Of a stretch of DNA of 64,000 nt, positions 49,403-58,175 are shown piece after piece. Source of the DNA: a virus. The notes under the pieces are model-generated. The model was not told the origin of the DNA, ran no database searches, and saw nothing but the letters and a program-made list of their open reading frames with translations. The position numbers and the translations under genes were made by a program. The stretch is from IMG/VR virus record IMGVR_UViG_3300009593_000014, positions 21,155-85,154 of that record; one strand, written 5' to 3'. Position 1 is the first letter of the stretch, and the number at the start of each line of letters is the position of its first letter.

Positions 49403-49439
49403 TAGCGTAGCTTCGCTATCGTGCCGGAGTCACGATAGC
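49403..49439. promoter_or_regulatory. two mutually exclusive hairpins
   Basis: TAGCG-TAGCTT-CGCTA (49403-49418) and the perfect 9-bp stem GCTATCGTG / CACGATAGC (49415-49439) share the bases GCTA, so only one can form. No T run follows on either strand. Confidence 0.65.
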
Positions 49440-49520
49440 AAAAATCTTTAATATATATTTATTATATAGAGTGCATATTTTTCCCCACACACACCTTTTA
49501 TATGTTTTATACATAATTGG

Positions 49521-49561
49521 CCGGGTATTCCGAAGGAACCTGAAAGGCAAACTTGTGCCCG
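49521..49561. repeat. three-way-junction repeat, copy 1
   Basis: Outer stem CGGGTA / TGCCCG (one G-T pair), inner hairpins TTCC-GAA-GGAA and CCT-GAA-AGG. Confidence 0.75.
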
Positions 49562-49629
49562 CAAAATATTATTAATCCTTAAGCATTATATTGTGTATAT
49601 ATTTTTCCCCACAAATAGCTTTTAGTTTG

Positions 49630-49671
49630 GCGGGTATTCCGAAGGAACCCGAAGGGCAAACTTGTACCCGC
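49630..49671. repeat. three-way-junction repeat, copy 2
   Basis: Outer stem GCGGGTA / TACCCGC, inner hairpins TTCC-GAA-GGAA and CCC-GAA-GGG. Confidence 0.8.
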
Positions 49672-49739
49672 AAAATATTATTAATACTTAACCATTATAT
49701 TGTATGTATATTTTTCCCCACGAATTACTATTAATCTTT

Positions 49740-49780
49740 GCGGGTATTCGACGAAGGAGAAGGCGCAGCCCTTGTACCCG
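49740..49780. repeat. three-way-junction repeat, copy 3
   Basis: Outer stem CGGGTA / TACCCG, inner hairpins TTCG-A-CGAA and GGC-GCA-GCC; sequence differs from copies 1 and 2 but the same architecture is kept. Confidence 0.75.
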
Positions 49781-50818
49781 AAAAATTATTGTTAATTATT
49801 TCCGTTAATTTAATGCGCTATTTCCTAACACTTTTTGTTATTAATAATTATTATTAAAAAGTATTATCTTTAATGGTTTGGCATTATAGGGTGGGTATAT
49901 ATTTCCCCACAAATATAAACTTTTTTTATATGTTCCAAGATGAACGGAATTAGTTATAGATAAGTGTGGGCGATATATATTACAAGTTACACCTATGTAA
50001 TTTTAAAGATAAGTATTGGAAGCTATTGTTAGAGATATAAGTTGGCGATTAGGTTGGCTGATAATATATAAAAGATATTTATATAGATATCCCTACACGA
50101 TAAATCTACTCTTTATTCCTTATCTGTTTTTATCAAAGGTATCTGTAATTAGTATAAATGTAGGTCTGAAATGTTAGAGTTATTTTCCCCCATTATTTTT
50201 ACGGTCCAAAGTTAAAGCAATTGAAACGGAATAAGTTTATTGCAATCTCTAAACGATATCTATCAGAGGAAGAAATGAAAGATAAAAAATATTAATAATA
50301 AATACTATTAACTAGAATTATTTTTATAACGGAGACATTATACGGCCCACATTTAATTCCCCGGCCAACCCTAATATAAATAAATAAAATATATATATAA
50401 TCGGACCTAAGTGTCTATTCTCTATAGAGAGAGTAACAATAAATACCCTCCCAGAACCTACATAAAAGCTTTAATAAATACAAAAAGAAATAAATAAAGT
50501 TTATTTAATTACAATACATCTGTGAAAACCTATTAAAATAGGTAATATTATAAGTGTTTGTTTTATATGACCAGTCAGATGCTATCGTTATTTTAATCTG
50601 AGAGGCTATTTAAGTGCTCTGTGGGGGGTTTTGAGATAGTTTTTATGTTTAATATCATCTAGGGAGAAACAATCTTCTCTATGGATTACTCTATGGGTTA
50701 TAACTATTCTTATCCCCCGATTTCGTTGTCGCACTTAATTTTAATAATTAGCAATTTGAATGCATGCCCGCGTTAGCTTTAATTTCTAATTCAGAATAAT
50801 AATTTTGGGCATAAAAAA

Positions 50819-50852
50819 TCCCGACTACAATTTCTCATAGTCGGGACTTTTA
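50819..50852 (-). terminator. terminator of the right-hand minus-strand block
   Basis: Perfect 9-bp stem TCCCGACTA / TAGTCGGGA, with A run on one side and T run on the other, so it can end transcription in both directions. Confidence 0.88.
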
Positions 50853-50934
50853 TCTAATCTTATTCAGTTATATTTATTCAGGGACCGTGAATATATTTTT
50901 ATGTGATACAACTGATAAGTTAGAGCTTTAAATA

Positions 50935-51162
50935 TTATTCTTCGTCGTCAAAATAATTGAGTTGTTCTATCTCCCCCATATATCCATCAACACATCTCCA
51001 ACCCTTATACAAATAAGTAAAATTACCTTCACTATCTATTTCATCAAAATCCGGTAATTCTATTTTATCTATATCAGTTTCTTTTCCAAAATATTGATAT
51101 GTAAATGATACTTGATATTGAAATACAGGTTCATCTCTATATAGTTTTGCTACTCCAACCAT
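50935..51162 (-). CDS. unknown small acidic protein
   Basis: 75 residues, beta-rich start and acidic end (YFDDEE). Last gene of the minus-strand block; start overlaps the previous stop by one base. Unrecognised. Confidence 0.6.
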   Translation of the reverse strand: MVGVAKLYRDEPVFQYQVSFTYQYFGKETDIDKIELPDFDEIDSEGNFTYLYKGWRCVDGYMGEIEQLNYFDDEE

Positions 51163-51482
51163 TATTCTACCTTATCACTTAATTTGTAAACATTACTTTT
51201 AGTTAATAATTCAGATTCAATACCCCACTCTACAGGTTTATCTATATCGCCTAGTTGATTTTTTCTATCATCAGATATGTCTATATCTACAAGACATTTT
51301 ACATGATCAAACATTAATTTAAACATTAGTTCATCTGGAATGTCTATGTTATATTCCACACATATCCTAAAGAAGTTCTTAGTTTTTTCTGGTAATGTGT
51401 ACCATAAATATTCATAAGATTCTTCATCTACTTCTCCACCTTCAAGAAAATTTATTGCTGCTTCGTGTATATTCATTTTCAT
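51162..51482 (-). CDS. unknown acidic helical protein
   Basis: 106 residues, helical look, acidic, one Cys pair not close together. Two bases after the previous gene. Unrecognised. Confidence 0.6.
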   Translation of the reverse strand: MKMNIHEAAINFLEGGEVDEESYEYLWYTLPEKTKNFFRICVEYNIDIPDELMFKLMFDHVKCLVDIDISDDRKNQLGDIDKPVEWGIESELLTKSNVYKLSDKVE

Positions 51483-51484
51483 AA

Positions 51485-51760
51485 TTATTCATCCTCATTA
51501 TTGTTATTAATAGCTTCATTTAATTCTCTTACCCCAGCAATAAAACCTGGTCCATTACCTTCTGGATCTTGTAATATATCTAATCTAGCAACAAAGGTTG
51601 TATCTTTATCTTCAACCTCTACTTCTATATAAGGATAAACATCATCATATTCTATTACTGCTTCTGCTTTACTTATTTTTGCACCAAACAAAACGTCTAA
51701 CTCTTTATTCATCATGTCTGATTGTGCTTTTAATAACTCGTGGTAACTTTCAAAATTCAT
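51485..51760 (-). CDS. unknown small acidic protein
   Basis: 91 residues, helical N-terminus, beta middle, acidic tail (NNNNEDE). Tightly packed between neighbours. Unrecognised. Confidence 0.6.
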   Translation of the reverse strand: MNFESYHELLKAQSDMMNKELDVLFGAKISKAEAVIEYDDVYPYIEVEVEDKDTTFVARLDILQDPEGNGPGFIAGVRELNEAINNNNEDE

Positions 51761-51761
51761 C

Positions 51762-52469
51762 TTAAGCCTTCCTTTCGGGCTTTACTATATCTATTACTTG
51801 ATTTACTGTTGCATCTTTAAAATTGCTTCTCATATCTTGATACCTTTTTATTCTTGATACATTTACGTTAACATGATCTATAACGTGATTAATAAAATCA
51901 GTATCATTTTTGACACCTTCATCTATATCTTCAGTTATTATCTTAGTGGCAAGATCTAAATCTTGATCTTCATCAACTATAGTTTCATTTCTAACAATAG
52001 GTTCAAATGTTTCTATTACATTATAATTTATAGGTAAATAATTACCATATTCAATCATCCATTTATCACCATCTTCTCCACACCAAACAATATATCCTTC
52101 TATTAATTCTGATACGAATTCAAAGAATAAATCTTCTGCACCTATTTTAGAATGATAACTAAAATTAACTAAACTTCCATCTAAGTCATGATCAAATTCA
52201 AAACCTAAATGATTAAGAACATATTCAACAAATGCTGGATTATCATCTAATAATTCTTTATCATAATCTTCTGGCATCCATGAATACCAATAAGTACTTT
52301 CTCCTTTAATAGGACTAAAACTACCACCTTCTTTTAAACAATTAAACATAGGTGCATTCATTGCCCTCCATCTAATTGCAATCTTATCAAAATTTTCTGC
52401 TGGTATTCTTAAGGTTTCTTCTTGTACTTCAACATAGTAACCCATATTATCTACCCTTTCTCCAACCAT
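51762..52469 (-). CDS. unknown acidic protein with aromatic-rich N-terminal half
   Basis: 235 residues; an ATG at 52445 (MGYYVEV) inside the frame is a likely alternative start, since the upstream gene ends at 52447. YWYSWMPEDYDKELL near residue 60 and EFDHDLDGSLVNFSYHSKIG near 100 look like the DUF-type proteins of phage early regions that begin MGYYVE. Function unknown. Confidence 0.6.
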   Translation of the reverse strand: MVGERVDNMGYYVEVQEETLRIPAENFDKIAIRWRAMNAPMFNCLKEGGSFSPIKGESTYWYSWMPEDYDKELLDDNPAFVEYVLNHLGFEFDHDLDGSLVNFSYHSKIGAEDLFFEFVSELIEGYIVWCGEDGDKWMIEYGNYLPINYNVIETFEPIVRNETIVDEDQDLDLATKIITEDIDEGVKNDTDFINHVIDHVNVNVSRIKRYQDMRSNFKDATVNQVIDIVKPERKA

Positions 52470-52710
52470 TTTTTAAATGAGGTTGGCAATTAGCTTTGCT
52501 TAAAAGTATTTCTTTTAAGGCTTCTACTGATTTCTTTTTATTAATAAAAGATCTTCCATAAGTTTGAGAATCACCTAATTCTTTTTCATCTTCCCATAGG
52601 TCATTCATAACTTCAATTCTATCTTCAACAGCATTCATTAATGCATACCATTGAACTTCTGTTAACTCTAAATCTAATTTCACCCTTCTAGGTGATTGTT
52701 TTGTTTTCAT
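52447..52710 (-). CDS. unknown basic/helical protein
   Basis: 87 residues from the ATG at 52710 (a longer frame adds a hydrophobic stretch over non-coding AT-rich DNA). LTEVQWYALMNAVEDRIE starts a long helix typical of small phage proteins; Lys/Arg-rich ends. Unrecognised. Confidence 0.55.
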   Translation of the reverse strand: MKTKQSPRRVKLDLELTEVQWYALMNAVEDRIEVMNDLWEDEKELGDSQTYGRSFINKKKSVEALKEILLSKANCQPHLKNGWRKGR

Positions 52711-52800
52711 AAAAATATAACTTTCTAAATAAATAAAATATGTATTCCAATATAATATTATTGTAACAACAATAAATAATTTAACTTCCAATAATAAAAA

Positions 52801-53340
52801 CTATTTACAAACCCAATGTCTAGGTCCACCTCCTTCATAAAATAACCAACTAGCAACTCCAACATTAGCAATAGGATCTAATATATCAAAACCTTCAAAG
52901 CCTGCTTTAATAGATCTCTCTTCCCAAAATTTAGGTAAATGTTGAAACCAACCAGAAGCATTTGATGTTATATGAATAGCATCACTATAAGTATCATCTT
53001 TATGTGCACTAGACTCACAAAAAGTAATTCTAAATGCCCACTCCCAATCTTCTTCTAAAAAATACTCATGTATTAATTCTTCTAAAGTAGGTTCAGAAAT
53101 ATCTTCAACTGTGGTTGTAGTTATAGTTTCTAGAATACTTAAATCTAATCCTTCATAAATAGTTGTACTCGTAGTCGTACTAGTAGTCGTACTAGTAGTT
53201 TCAACACTATAAGATATATTTTGCGTTAACACTTCTGGAGAAGTTAATTCTTTACGATCATTTTCACATTTACTCAAAGCAAATATTCCCAGAACTAAAG
53301 CAACAACTAATATCCAAGTTATTTTCTTATACTCTTCCAT
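52801..53340 (-). CDS. membrane-anchored or secreted lytic transglycosylase-like protein
   Basis: 179 residues. N-terminal membrane segment or signal (residues 8-24), then a Thr/Ser linker (TTSTTTSTTTSTT, typical of actinobacterial exported proteins), then a lysozyme-like domain: FCESSAH near residue 108 with the catalytic Glu, ASGWFQHLPKFW near 128, NVGVASWLFYEGG near 160 and a final HWVC. It may help lysis or cut a path for DNA through peptidoglycan. The usual SLT domain is somewhat longer, so the fold call is moderate. Confidence 0.7.
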   Translation of the reverse strand: MEEYKKITWILVVALVLGIFALSKCENDRKELTSPEVLTQNISYSVETTSTTTSTTTSTTIYEGLDLSILETITTTTVEDISEPTLEELIHEYFLEEDWEWAFRITFCESSAHKDDTYSDAIHITSNASGWFQHLPKFWEERSIKAGFEGFDILDPIANVGVASWLFYEGGGPRHWVCK

Positions 53341-53347
53341 TACTTAC

Positions 53348-53701
53348 CTACCTATAAAAACCTTCACCAGAAAATGGTACTAATTGTTCATCATCTAATC
53401 TAGACATATCAACTCCAATTAACTCTATTATCTCGCTGAGAGACATATTGTCAACATTAGGATTATCTTCTTGCTTCCACTTTATACTTCTAATCCTTCT
53501 TCTTTGATTTTCAGATAATCCACCCCATATTCCAAATTTAGAACTATTTCTTAAAGAATATTCTAAACAAGGTTTAGATACAGGGCAATTTTGACAAACA
53601 TATTTTACTTCTAATGTTCCTCCACGATCAGGAAAAAACTTATCTGTAGGGATATTCTCTTCTTTACATTTAGCTTTATCAAACCACCTGTTCATAACCA
53701 T
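53348..53701 (-). CDS. WhiB-family transcription regulator
   Basis: About 117 residues from the ATG at 53701 or 53695; longer starts would overlap the upstream gene. Four Cys in WhiB spacing (AKC, then C-x2-C-x5-C in VCQNCPVSKPC) bind a [4Fe-4S] cluster; FFPDRGG precedes them and the turn GIWGG with the basic QRRRIRS follows, as in all Wbl proteins. Wbl proteins act with the primary sigma factor; phage copies such as TM4 WhiB can repress host whiB genes and block superinfection. This is the best evidence for an actinobacterial host. Confidence 0.92.
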   Translation of the reverse strand: MVMNRWFDKAKCKEENIPTDKFFPDRGGTLEVKYVCQNCPVSKPCLEYSLRNSSKFGIWGGLSENQRRRIRSIKWKQEDNPNVDNMSLSEIIELIGVDMSRLDDEQLVPFSGEGFYR

Positions 53702-53930
53702 AATTAATACCTGTTCTCTTTTGTAACCACATATAATCTCTTTCAACATTGAGTAAATAGTTATTAGCAGCAATTAAAGCTTTATTTCTACTTGGATAAG
53801 AACACGAACGCATACTGCATTGTTGTTCTATATCTTTATCTTTTTCTCCCAAGCAAAAATCAATCTCATAAAAATAAACTGTCTTACCATCATCATAAGT
53901 TACTTCAGTAATTTCAAAACTTTCTATCAT
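53679..53930 (-). CDS. unknown small protein
   Basis: 83 residues, beta start (EITEVTYDDGKTVYFYEIDF), then a Cys/Ser segment and a helix. Ends inside the WhiB start region. Unrecognised. Confidence 0.6.
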   Translation of the reverse strand: MIESFEITEVTYDDGKTVYFYEIDFCLGEKDKDIEQQCSMRSCSYPSRNKALIAANNYLLNVERDYMWLQKRTGINYGYEQVV

Positions 53931-53967
53931 AATATATTCCTTTTTATATCAAAAAACTTACAATATC

Positions 53968-54114
53968 TTACAAATATCTACCAGAATCGGTAATATTTGA
54001 TTTAATTCCTGCAGAAGTTTTCTTATTCTTCATTTCTTTTATTCTCTCTTCTTGAATTCTAAGATATTCTTCTCTAGTCATTGCTTCATTATTTAACGGT
54101 TGAATTGTACTCAT
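53968..54114 (-). CDS. 48-residue basic helical protein
   Basis: Begins on the upstream stop (TAATG). A charged helix (TREEYLRIQEERIKEMKNKK) in the middle. Too short to assign. Confidence 0.5.
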   Translation of the reverse strand: MSTIQPLNNEAMTREEYLRIQEERIKEMKNKKTSAGIKSNITDSGRYL

Positions 54115-54839
54115 TATTCTATTCCTTCCAATTTAATTTGTCCTGTACATTCTTTTTTCTTCTCTTCAAAGAGAATTAAATCATCAACTATAAGTTCACC
54201 ATTATTTATTTGTTCTTCAATATACTCAGGGTAAATTTCTAAAACTTCTTCATCAGTTAAACATAACTGCTCTTCAATTTCATATAAAAATGTACTTACA
54301 ATATCTAAACGATCATCAATAAAACGATCTTCTTTTATATCAAAATAGTTAAGGATTTCTTCAGCCTTTTCTAATTTCATTTCGGTTAACTCTTCCCAAT
54401 ATTCATCTTCATTGAAAATAGGATAATCTTCTAAACAATTATGAAACCAACAAATTATTCTAAAGGAGTCAGCAATATTATCTATTACTAAACCTCTATC
54501 TAAATCTTTTAATACCTTAACAATTACTCTGTCAATTTCACCAACAGCCCAATGTTTATAATTTTCTGTATCAAGATCATCTTTATCTATATCAAAAATA
54601 TCATCTTTAATGATACCTAAAGAGTCAGCTTTAAATATTCTTATTAAAGCGTTCCAATTATGTTTATCATAAAGTCTTGACTGAGAATGATAATCTATTC
54701 CACCAAAACCCCAAGTATTAAACATATCCGATCTTCCCCAATGACCAAAATCTTCAGGTTTAGTTATAGATTGACGAGCCATTTTTAATAATTGCTCATC
54801 TTCTATAACATCAATATCTTCTCTAGTTAATTTATCCAT
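54114..54839 (-). CDS. unknown acidic protein
   Basis: 241 residues, strongly acidic, mostly helical, with an Asp-Asp-Arg pattern near residue 175 (KEDRFIDDRLD). It overlaps its neighbours at both ends. Unrecognised; similar acidic proteins lie all along this arm. Confidence 0.6.
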   Translation of the reverse strand: MDKLTREDIDVIEDEQLLKMARQSITKPEDFGHWGRSDMFNTWGFGGIDYHSQSRLYDKHNWNALIRIFKADSLGIIKDDIFDIDKDDLDTENYKHWAVGEIDRVIVKVLKDLDRGLVIDNIADSFRIICWFHNCLEDYPIFNEDEYWEELTEMKLEKAEEILNYFDIKEDRFIDDRLDIVSTFLYEIEEQLCLTDEEVLEIYPEYIEEQINNGELIVDDLILFEEKKKECTGQIKLEGIE

Positions 54840-54957
54840 TTTTTTCTAGCCACTCCCAGCCTGTATTAAATTTATTTTGTAAAGTTTGACAACTATTATC
54901 CCAATGGTCAGGGTCAAATTCTTCTTCATCTTCAAATTCTTTTTCATCTTCACTCAT
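54832..54957 (-). CDS. 41-residue acidic protein
   Basis: ATG at 54957. The first half is almost only Glu and Asp, then WDNSCQTLQNKFNTGWEWLE. Overlaps the next start by 8 bases, as others here do. Confidence 0.45.
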   Translation of the reverse strand: MSEDEKEFEDEEEFDPDHWDNSCQTLQNKFNTGWEWLEKNG

Positions 54958-55387
54958 TATTTTCTTCCTCCACTTTACTAGTGTCTATATTAAAAACGCT
55001 ATCTAATCCTGTATCTCTTATTAACTCCATAACTTGATCGTAACTTTTACTATCAAGATCTGATCCAAAAAGTGATTCAATATCTGGTAATACATTTGCA
55101 TAAAAATGATAAGCATAATGTTGCATCATTTCGTTTTCCTCTAATCCCATAGATTCTGCACAAATATCTATTAAAAATTTACAATGACTTAATACAGAAC
55201 CTATAACTAGTTGAGGATTTTTAGCAATTTCTCCATACGATGCAATATAGTCAATCATATTATTAGAAGAATTATTACCTTTTGCTACAAAAGATTGTAT
55301 TAATCCCAAAGAAAGTAAATATGAATCTTTAACTACTTCACCAAACTCTCGAAATTCATCTATCTTATCTTTATTATTATCTTCCAT
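54950..55387 (-). CDS. unknown helical protein
   Basis: 145 residues, helical, with a Met/Cys-rich middle. Overlaps both neighbours by one to eight bases, part of one long operon. Unrecognised. Confidence 0.6.
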   Translation of the reverse strand: MEDNNKDKIDEFREFGEVVKDSYLLSLGLIQSFVAKGNNSSNNMIDYIASYGEIAKNPQLVIGSVLSHCKFLIDICAESMGLEENEMMQHYAYHFYANVLPDIESLFGSDLDSKSYDQVMELIRDTGLDSVFNIDTSKVEEENNE

Positions 55388-55590
55388 TAGTATATATCCT
55401 TAATCTTTGCTGTTTCTATTTCCTGTATAAAACCTTCACTCATGTTTCTCCAGTTAATACTTCCATCAGAATGTTTAATATTTGCATAAAATATTTCTGC
55501 TGCTTCTTCTTCACTTTCTGCTTCAACTGTTATTTCAAATTCAGCTAATACTTCAAAGCATATAGAATATTCTGTACTTTCGTTACTCAT
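55387..55590 (-). CDS. unknown small acidic protein
   Basis: 67 residues; FEITVEAESEEEAAEIFYAN resembles the small DpnD/PcfM-like beta-alpha proteins in which a strand is followed by an EEA helix. Tentative. Confidence 0.5.
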   Translation of the reverse strand: MSNESTEYSICFEVLAEFEITVEAESEEEAAEIFYANIKHSDGSINWRNMSEGFIQEIETAKIKDIY

Positions 55591-55724
55591 TATGGTTTAC
55601 CTTGTCCTTTATATTTTTTCTTATATAATTTTGAACTTTTCATTTTAGAACTACCCTTTTTCGCATGGACACCGGGTCTCTTAACTTTTTTTCTAATAAT
55701 ATGTTCATATGTTTTTCTTCTCAT
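55590..55724 (-). CDS. 44-residue very basic protein (RPGVHAKKGSSK family)
   Basis: ATG at 55724. KRPGVHAKKGSSKMKSSK and KYKGQGK, almost all Lys, Arg, Ser and Gly. I have the impression that this small motif is common in phages of aquatic bacteria. It may bind nucleic acid; unproven. Confidence 0.6.
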   Translation of the reverse strand: MRRKTYEHIIRKKVKRPGVHAKKGSSKMKSSKLYKKKYKGQGKP

Positions 55725-55726
55725 AA

Positions 55727-56422
55727 TTATTCATCTCCAAATCTTGATTCAACAATCCATTCTAAATTACCCATTCTATTATCTACAGTTTCAATCATAT
55801 CTACAGTATCAGTACCTAAACATTCTCCATTTTGATATTCATCAAAACCCATAAAATTCATTCCTGGTTCAGAAAAATAAAGATAAAAATTAATATCACG
55901 AAATACACTACTAATAAATTGTATTCCATTTGAAGGCGGACTCCATGCACTTTGAAAATCTATAACTGCATATTTAAATTGTTGATCTAATGCAACAGAA
56001 GGGTCCAAAATAACTTTATTACCATTATCATAGTCTAAAGTATAAAGTTTATTTGACTTCAAGTAATCATTTAAAATATAATCACTATCAGTTAATCTTC
56101 CTTCATAGTCACCCCATTTAGTGCCCCAATTATCATTACACCAACTATACCAATCTGCATGACCATAAAGTTTTACATTTAATGCCTTCGCTTTACCTTC
56201 ATCATCATCTTCTTCAGGTGACAAAAAATTAGCTTTAACATTTTTTAATTCCTCTGGACAAGGATAAAGGTTTTCTAATATCTTTACTGGATGAATATCA
56301 CCATAAAAAGATTCCATTTGCTTAATTGCTTCTTCATCTCTAACAGTAATTTGAGATATAAAATCATCTATAGCACTAGCATATCCAACAATTAATAATT
56401 CATTTTCGCAATGGTTTGGCAT
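55727..56422 (-). CDS. Api92-like (DUF1281) ferredoxin-like fold protein
   Basis: 231 residues. Starts MPNHCENELLIVG as Api92-family proteins do, has WCNDNWGTKWGDYEG near residue 92 and FQSAWSPPSNGIQ near 156, the two signature regions. Common in phages and plasmids; molecular function unknown. Confidence 0.8.
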   Translation of the reverse strand: MPNHCENELLIVGYASAIDDFISQITVRDEEAIKQMESFYGDIHPVKILENLYPCPEELKNVKANFLSPEEDDDEGKAKALNVKLYGHADWYSWCNDNWGTKWGDYEGRLTDSDYILNDYLKSNKLYTLDYDNGNKVILDPSVALDQQFKYAVIDFQSAWSPPSNGIQFISSVFRDINFYLYFSEPGMNFMGFDEYQNGECLGTDTVDMIETVDNRMGNLEWIVESRFGDE

Positions 56423-56424
56423 TT

Positions 56425-56628
56425 TTATTTCTCCTCTATAATTTCATACATATCGCCTTCTGCTGTTATTAATGATAAATTAGAACCACTGTCCCATTTT
56501 ATACTAACAACTTCATCTCCAATATGATCTGTTCTAATTTTTGTAATAATACCCTCATCACCTCTTTTTAATTGAGTGTAAGGGTCACTTGTAAACATTA
56601 ATTTTACTCTTTTTCCTACTTCGGACAT
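56425..56628 (-). CDS. DUF4314-like small protein
   Basis: 67 residues. GKRVKLMFTSDPYTQLKRGD followed by a turn and IKWDSGSNLSLI is the DUF4314 pattern, an SH3-like small barrel. Function unknown. Confidence 0.75.
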   Translation of the reverse strand: MSEVGKRVKLMFTSDPYTQLKRGDEGIITKIRTDHIGDEVVSIKWDSGSNLSLITAEGDMYEIIEEK

Positions 56629-56763
56629 TTAAATTTTCTCCTTAATATATTCCGTTGCGCATTCGTCATGAAAATCTCTACCACTTACTTTTCTATTTTC
56701 AGAATCTAATAAATATTCTTCACATAGAAAGCAATTGAGATAATCCATTAAATTATCATTCAT
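56629..56763 (-). CDS. 44-residue zinc-finger-like protein
   Basis: ATG at 56763. CFLC near residue 12 and FHDEC near 34 would bind zinc. Between DUF4314-like and the next gene with one-base to eight-base overlaps. Confidence 0.5.
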   Translation of the reverse strand: MNDNLMDYLNCFLCEEYLLDSENRKVSGRDFHDECATEYIKEKI

Positions 56764-57100
56764 CATTTGATTCATATTCACACCATTCCTTTAATGCTTT
56801 AACAATACCTTGTGCTTGAAAGCCTCTTCCACTAAATGAACGATATTCTATATTTAAGTCATATGCTAATCGTTCAAGAAAAGTCAAATTATAAACTCCA
56901 TCAATATATTCTACTGGTTCGCCAGTAACATTATCAAATAAAGTATATTTACCTTCACCAGAATATTGTCTATTAGTAATACTTTCTACATCAAAATAAT
57001 CTTTATAGAATTCTGGAGCAAATATAGTATGCCCATCTCCTACAATTATTTCGTCATCAATTGCTTTTCTTATATGTTCTTTGGAATATTTTGTTTCCAT
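56756..57100 (-). CDS. unknown protein
   Basis: 114 residues, mixed charge, aromatic-rich. Ends with Cys and an acidic tail. No family recognised. Confidence 0.55.
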   Translation of the reverse strand: METKYSKEHIRKAIDDEIIVGDGHTIFAPEFYKDYFDVESITNRQYSGEGKYTLFDNVTGEPVEYIDGVYNLTFLERLAYDLNIEYRSFSGRGFQAQGIVKALKEWCEYESNDE

Positions 57101-57101
57101 T

Positions 57102-57743
57102 TTATTTTTCCTCTTCTGTTGTTGTATTTTCTTTAAGTTTTTCTTCTAATGCTCTTTCTAAAAGAACCATTCTATTTTCTGTAATTACTTCATCTACATT
57201 TATATGTTTAGTAAGTAATGTTATTAAAGCTGATTTAGCAGACTCACCAACATTACATAAACCATTAGGATTATCTGGTACTGTTTCTAATAAATCTGAT
57301 ACTTGTTCTCTAACAACTAATTCAATACTATTACTAGTTATAGTATCTGTATTTTCATAGGAATCTTCAAACCAACCATTAAAATAATCTTGAAAGTATT
57401 CTTGAATTTTATCTTCAAAATCATAGTCGCGTAGATAATCTTCAATTTTATCTCTAGTATCTTCTTTATCATAATACTTTGATGCTATAACTTCTTCAAA
57501 TTCTTCAAAGCTTTGATCTAGTTTATCTTTAATCTTATCTTCAATTTCTCTATTTAATATACTTGCTAAAGTATCATCTAAAGTAGATTGATTATTATTT
57601 AAATAATGATCTATTCTTTGATTAATTATTTTAGTAAAAGCTGGTGATATTAATAACCTTGCCAGCAATACTTCATAATCAACTTTAATGGCTTCTTCAT
57701 TTATAGCCTCTCCAAATGTCTTATCTATTTCACTCATTTTCAT
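57102..57743 (-). CDS. unknown acidic helical protein
   Basis: 213 residues, long charged helices (residues 60-125 repeat Glu/Asp/Lys with Ile/Leu/Phe in heptad-like spacing), so it may form a coiled coil. Unrecognised. Confidence 0.6.
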   Translation of the reverse strand: MKMSEIDKTFGEAINEEAIKVDYEVLLARLLISPAFTKIINQRIDHYLNNNQSTLDDTLASILNREIEDKIKDKLDQSFEEFEEVIASKYYDKEDTRDKIEDYLRDYDFEDKIQEYFQDYFNGWFEDSYENTDTITSNSIELVVREQVSDLLETVPDNPNGLCNVGESAKSALITLLTKHINVDEVITENRMVLLERALEEKLKENTTTEEEK

Positions 57744-58062
57744 TTTCCTTTTCTAGGTTGTTTTTTATTATTTCTTCGTGATCTAACCAATTAGCATCAA
57801 CTTCTCTTATAGTAACTCCATGAGGGTTATAAAAATATTCTTTATCTACTCCTGGAACTCCATCTTTACTGCTATATTTAAAAACACGAGCAAACCAATT
57901 ATTAGGTCTAAATCCATGTGTTCTTTCACAAATATTATTTGCAGTAGAAACTGCTAACATTGGTGTATTTTTATTACTACTGTTAGCTGGAACTTTAACG
58001 GCATATCTATATTCAACTATATAATAATCTTCATATGATGCCATTAAAATATCCAGATCCAT
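57730..58062 (-). CDS. unknown protein
   Basis: About 110 residues; an ATG seven codons in (MASYEDYYIVEYRYAV) is a possible start. Beta-rich N-terminus, CERTHGFRPNNWFARVF in the middle, acidic tail. Unrecognised. Confidence 0.55.
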   Translation of the reverse strand: MDLDILMASYEDYYIVEYRYAVKVPANSSNKNTPMLAVSTANNICERTHGFRPNNWFARVFKYSSKDGVPGVDKEYFYNPHGVTIREVDANWLDHEEIIKNNLEKENENE

Positions 58063-58157
58063 GTATGATAACCTATATAACCTACACTTAACAATATTAT
58101 CAAATAAGCCAAACTTATATATATACTATCTTGTCTATTTTTAATTAATTTAAACAT
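58044..58157 (-). CDS. 37-residue membrane protein
   Basis: ATG at 58157; hydrophobic from residue 13 to the end with Trp-rich C-terminus. Overlaps the next start by about 19 bases. Confidence 0.4.
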   Translation of the reverse strand: MFKLIKNRQDSIYISLAYLIILLSVGYIGYHTWIWIF

Positions 58158-58175
58158 AATTCTTCCTTTCATCTT

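Larger units (their letters stand above)
49441..50818. other. gene-free AT-rich region, origin candidate
   Basis: About 1.4 kb without a supportable gene, between convergent gene blocks. Besides the three junction repeats it has four TTTTCCCCACA-like or TTTCCCCACA-like boxes (near 49483, 49603, 49710, 49894), which loosely resemble DnaA boxes, long AT tracts from 49800, and a 12-bp palindrome TCTCTATAGAGA at 50419-50430. Repeats plus easily melted DNA fit a replication origin; other roles are possible. Confidence 0.4.
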
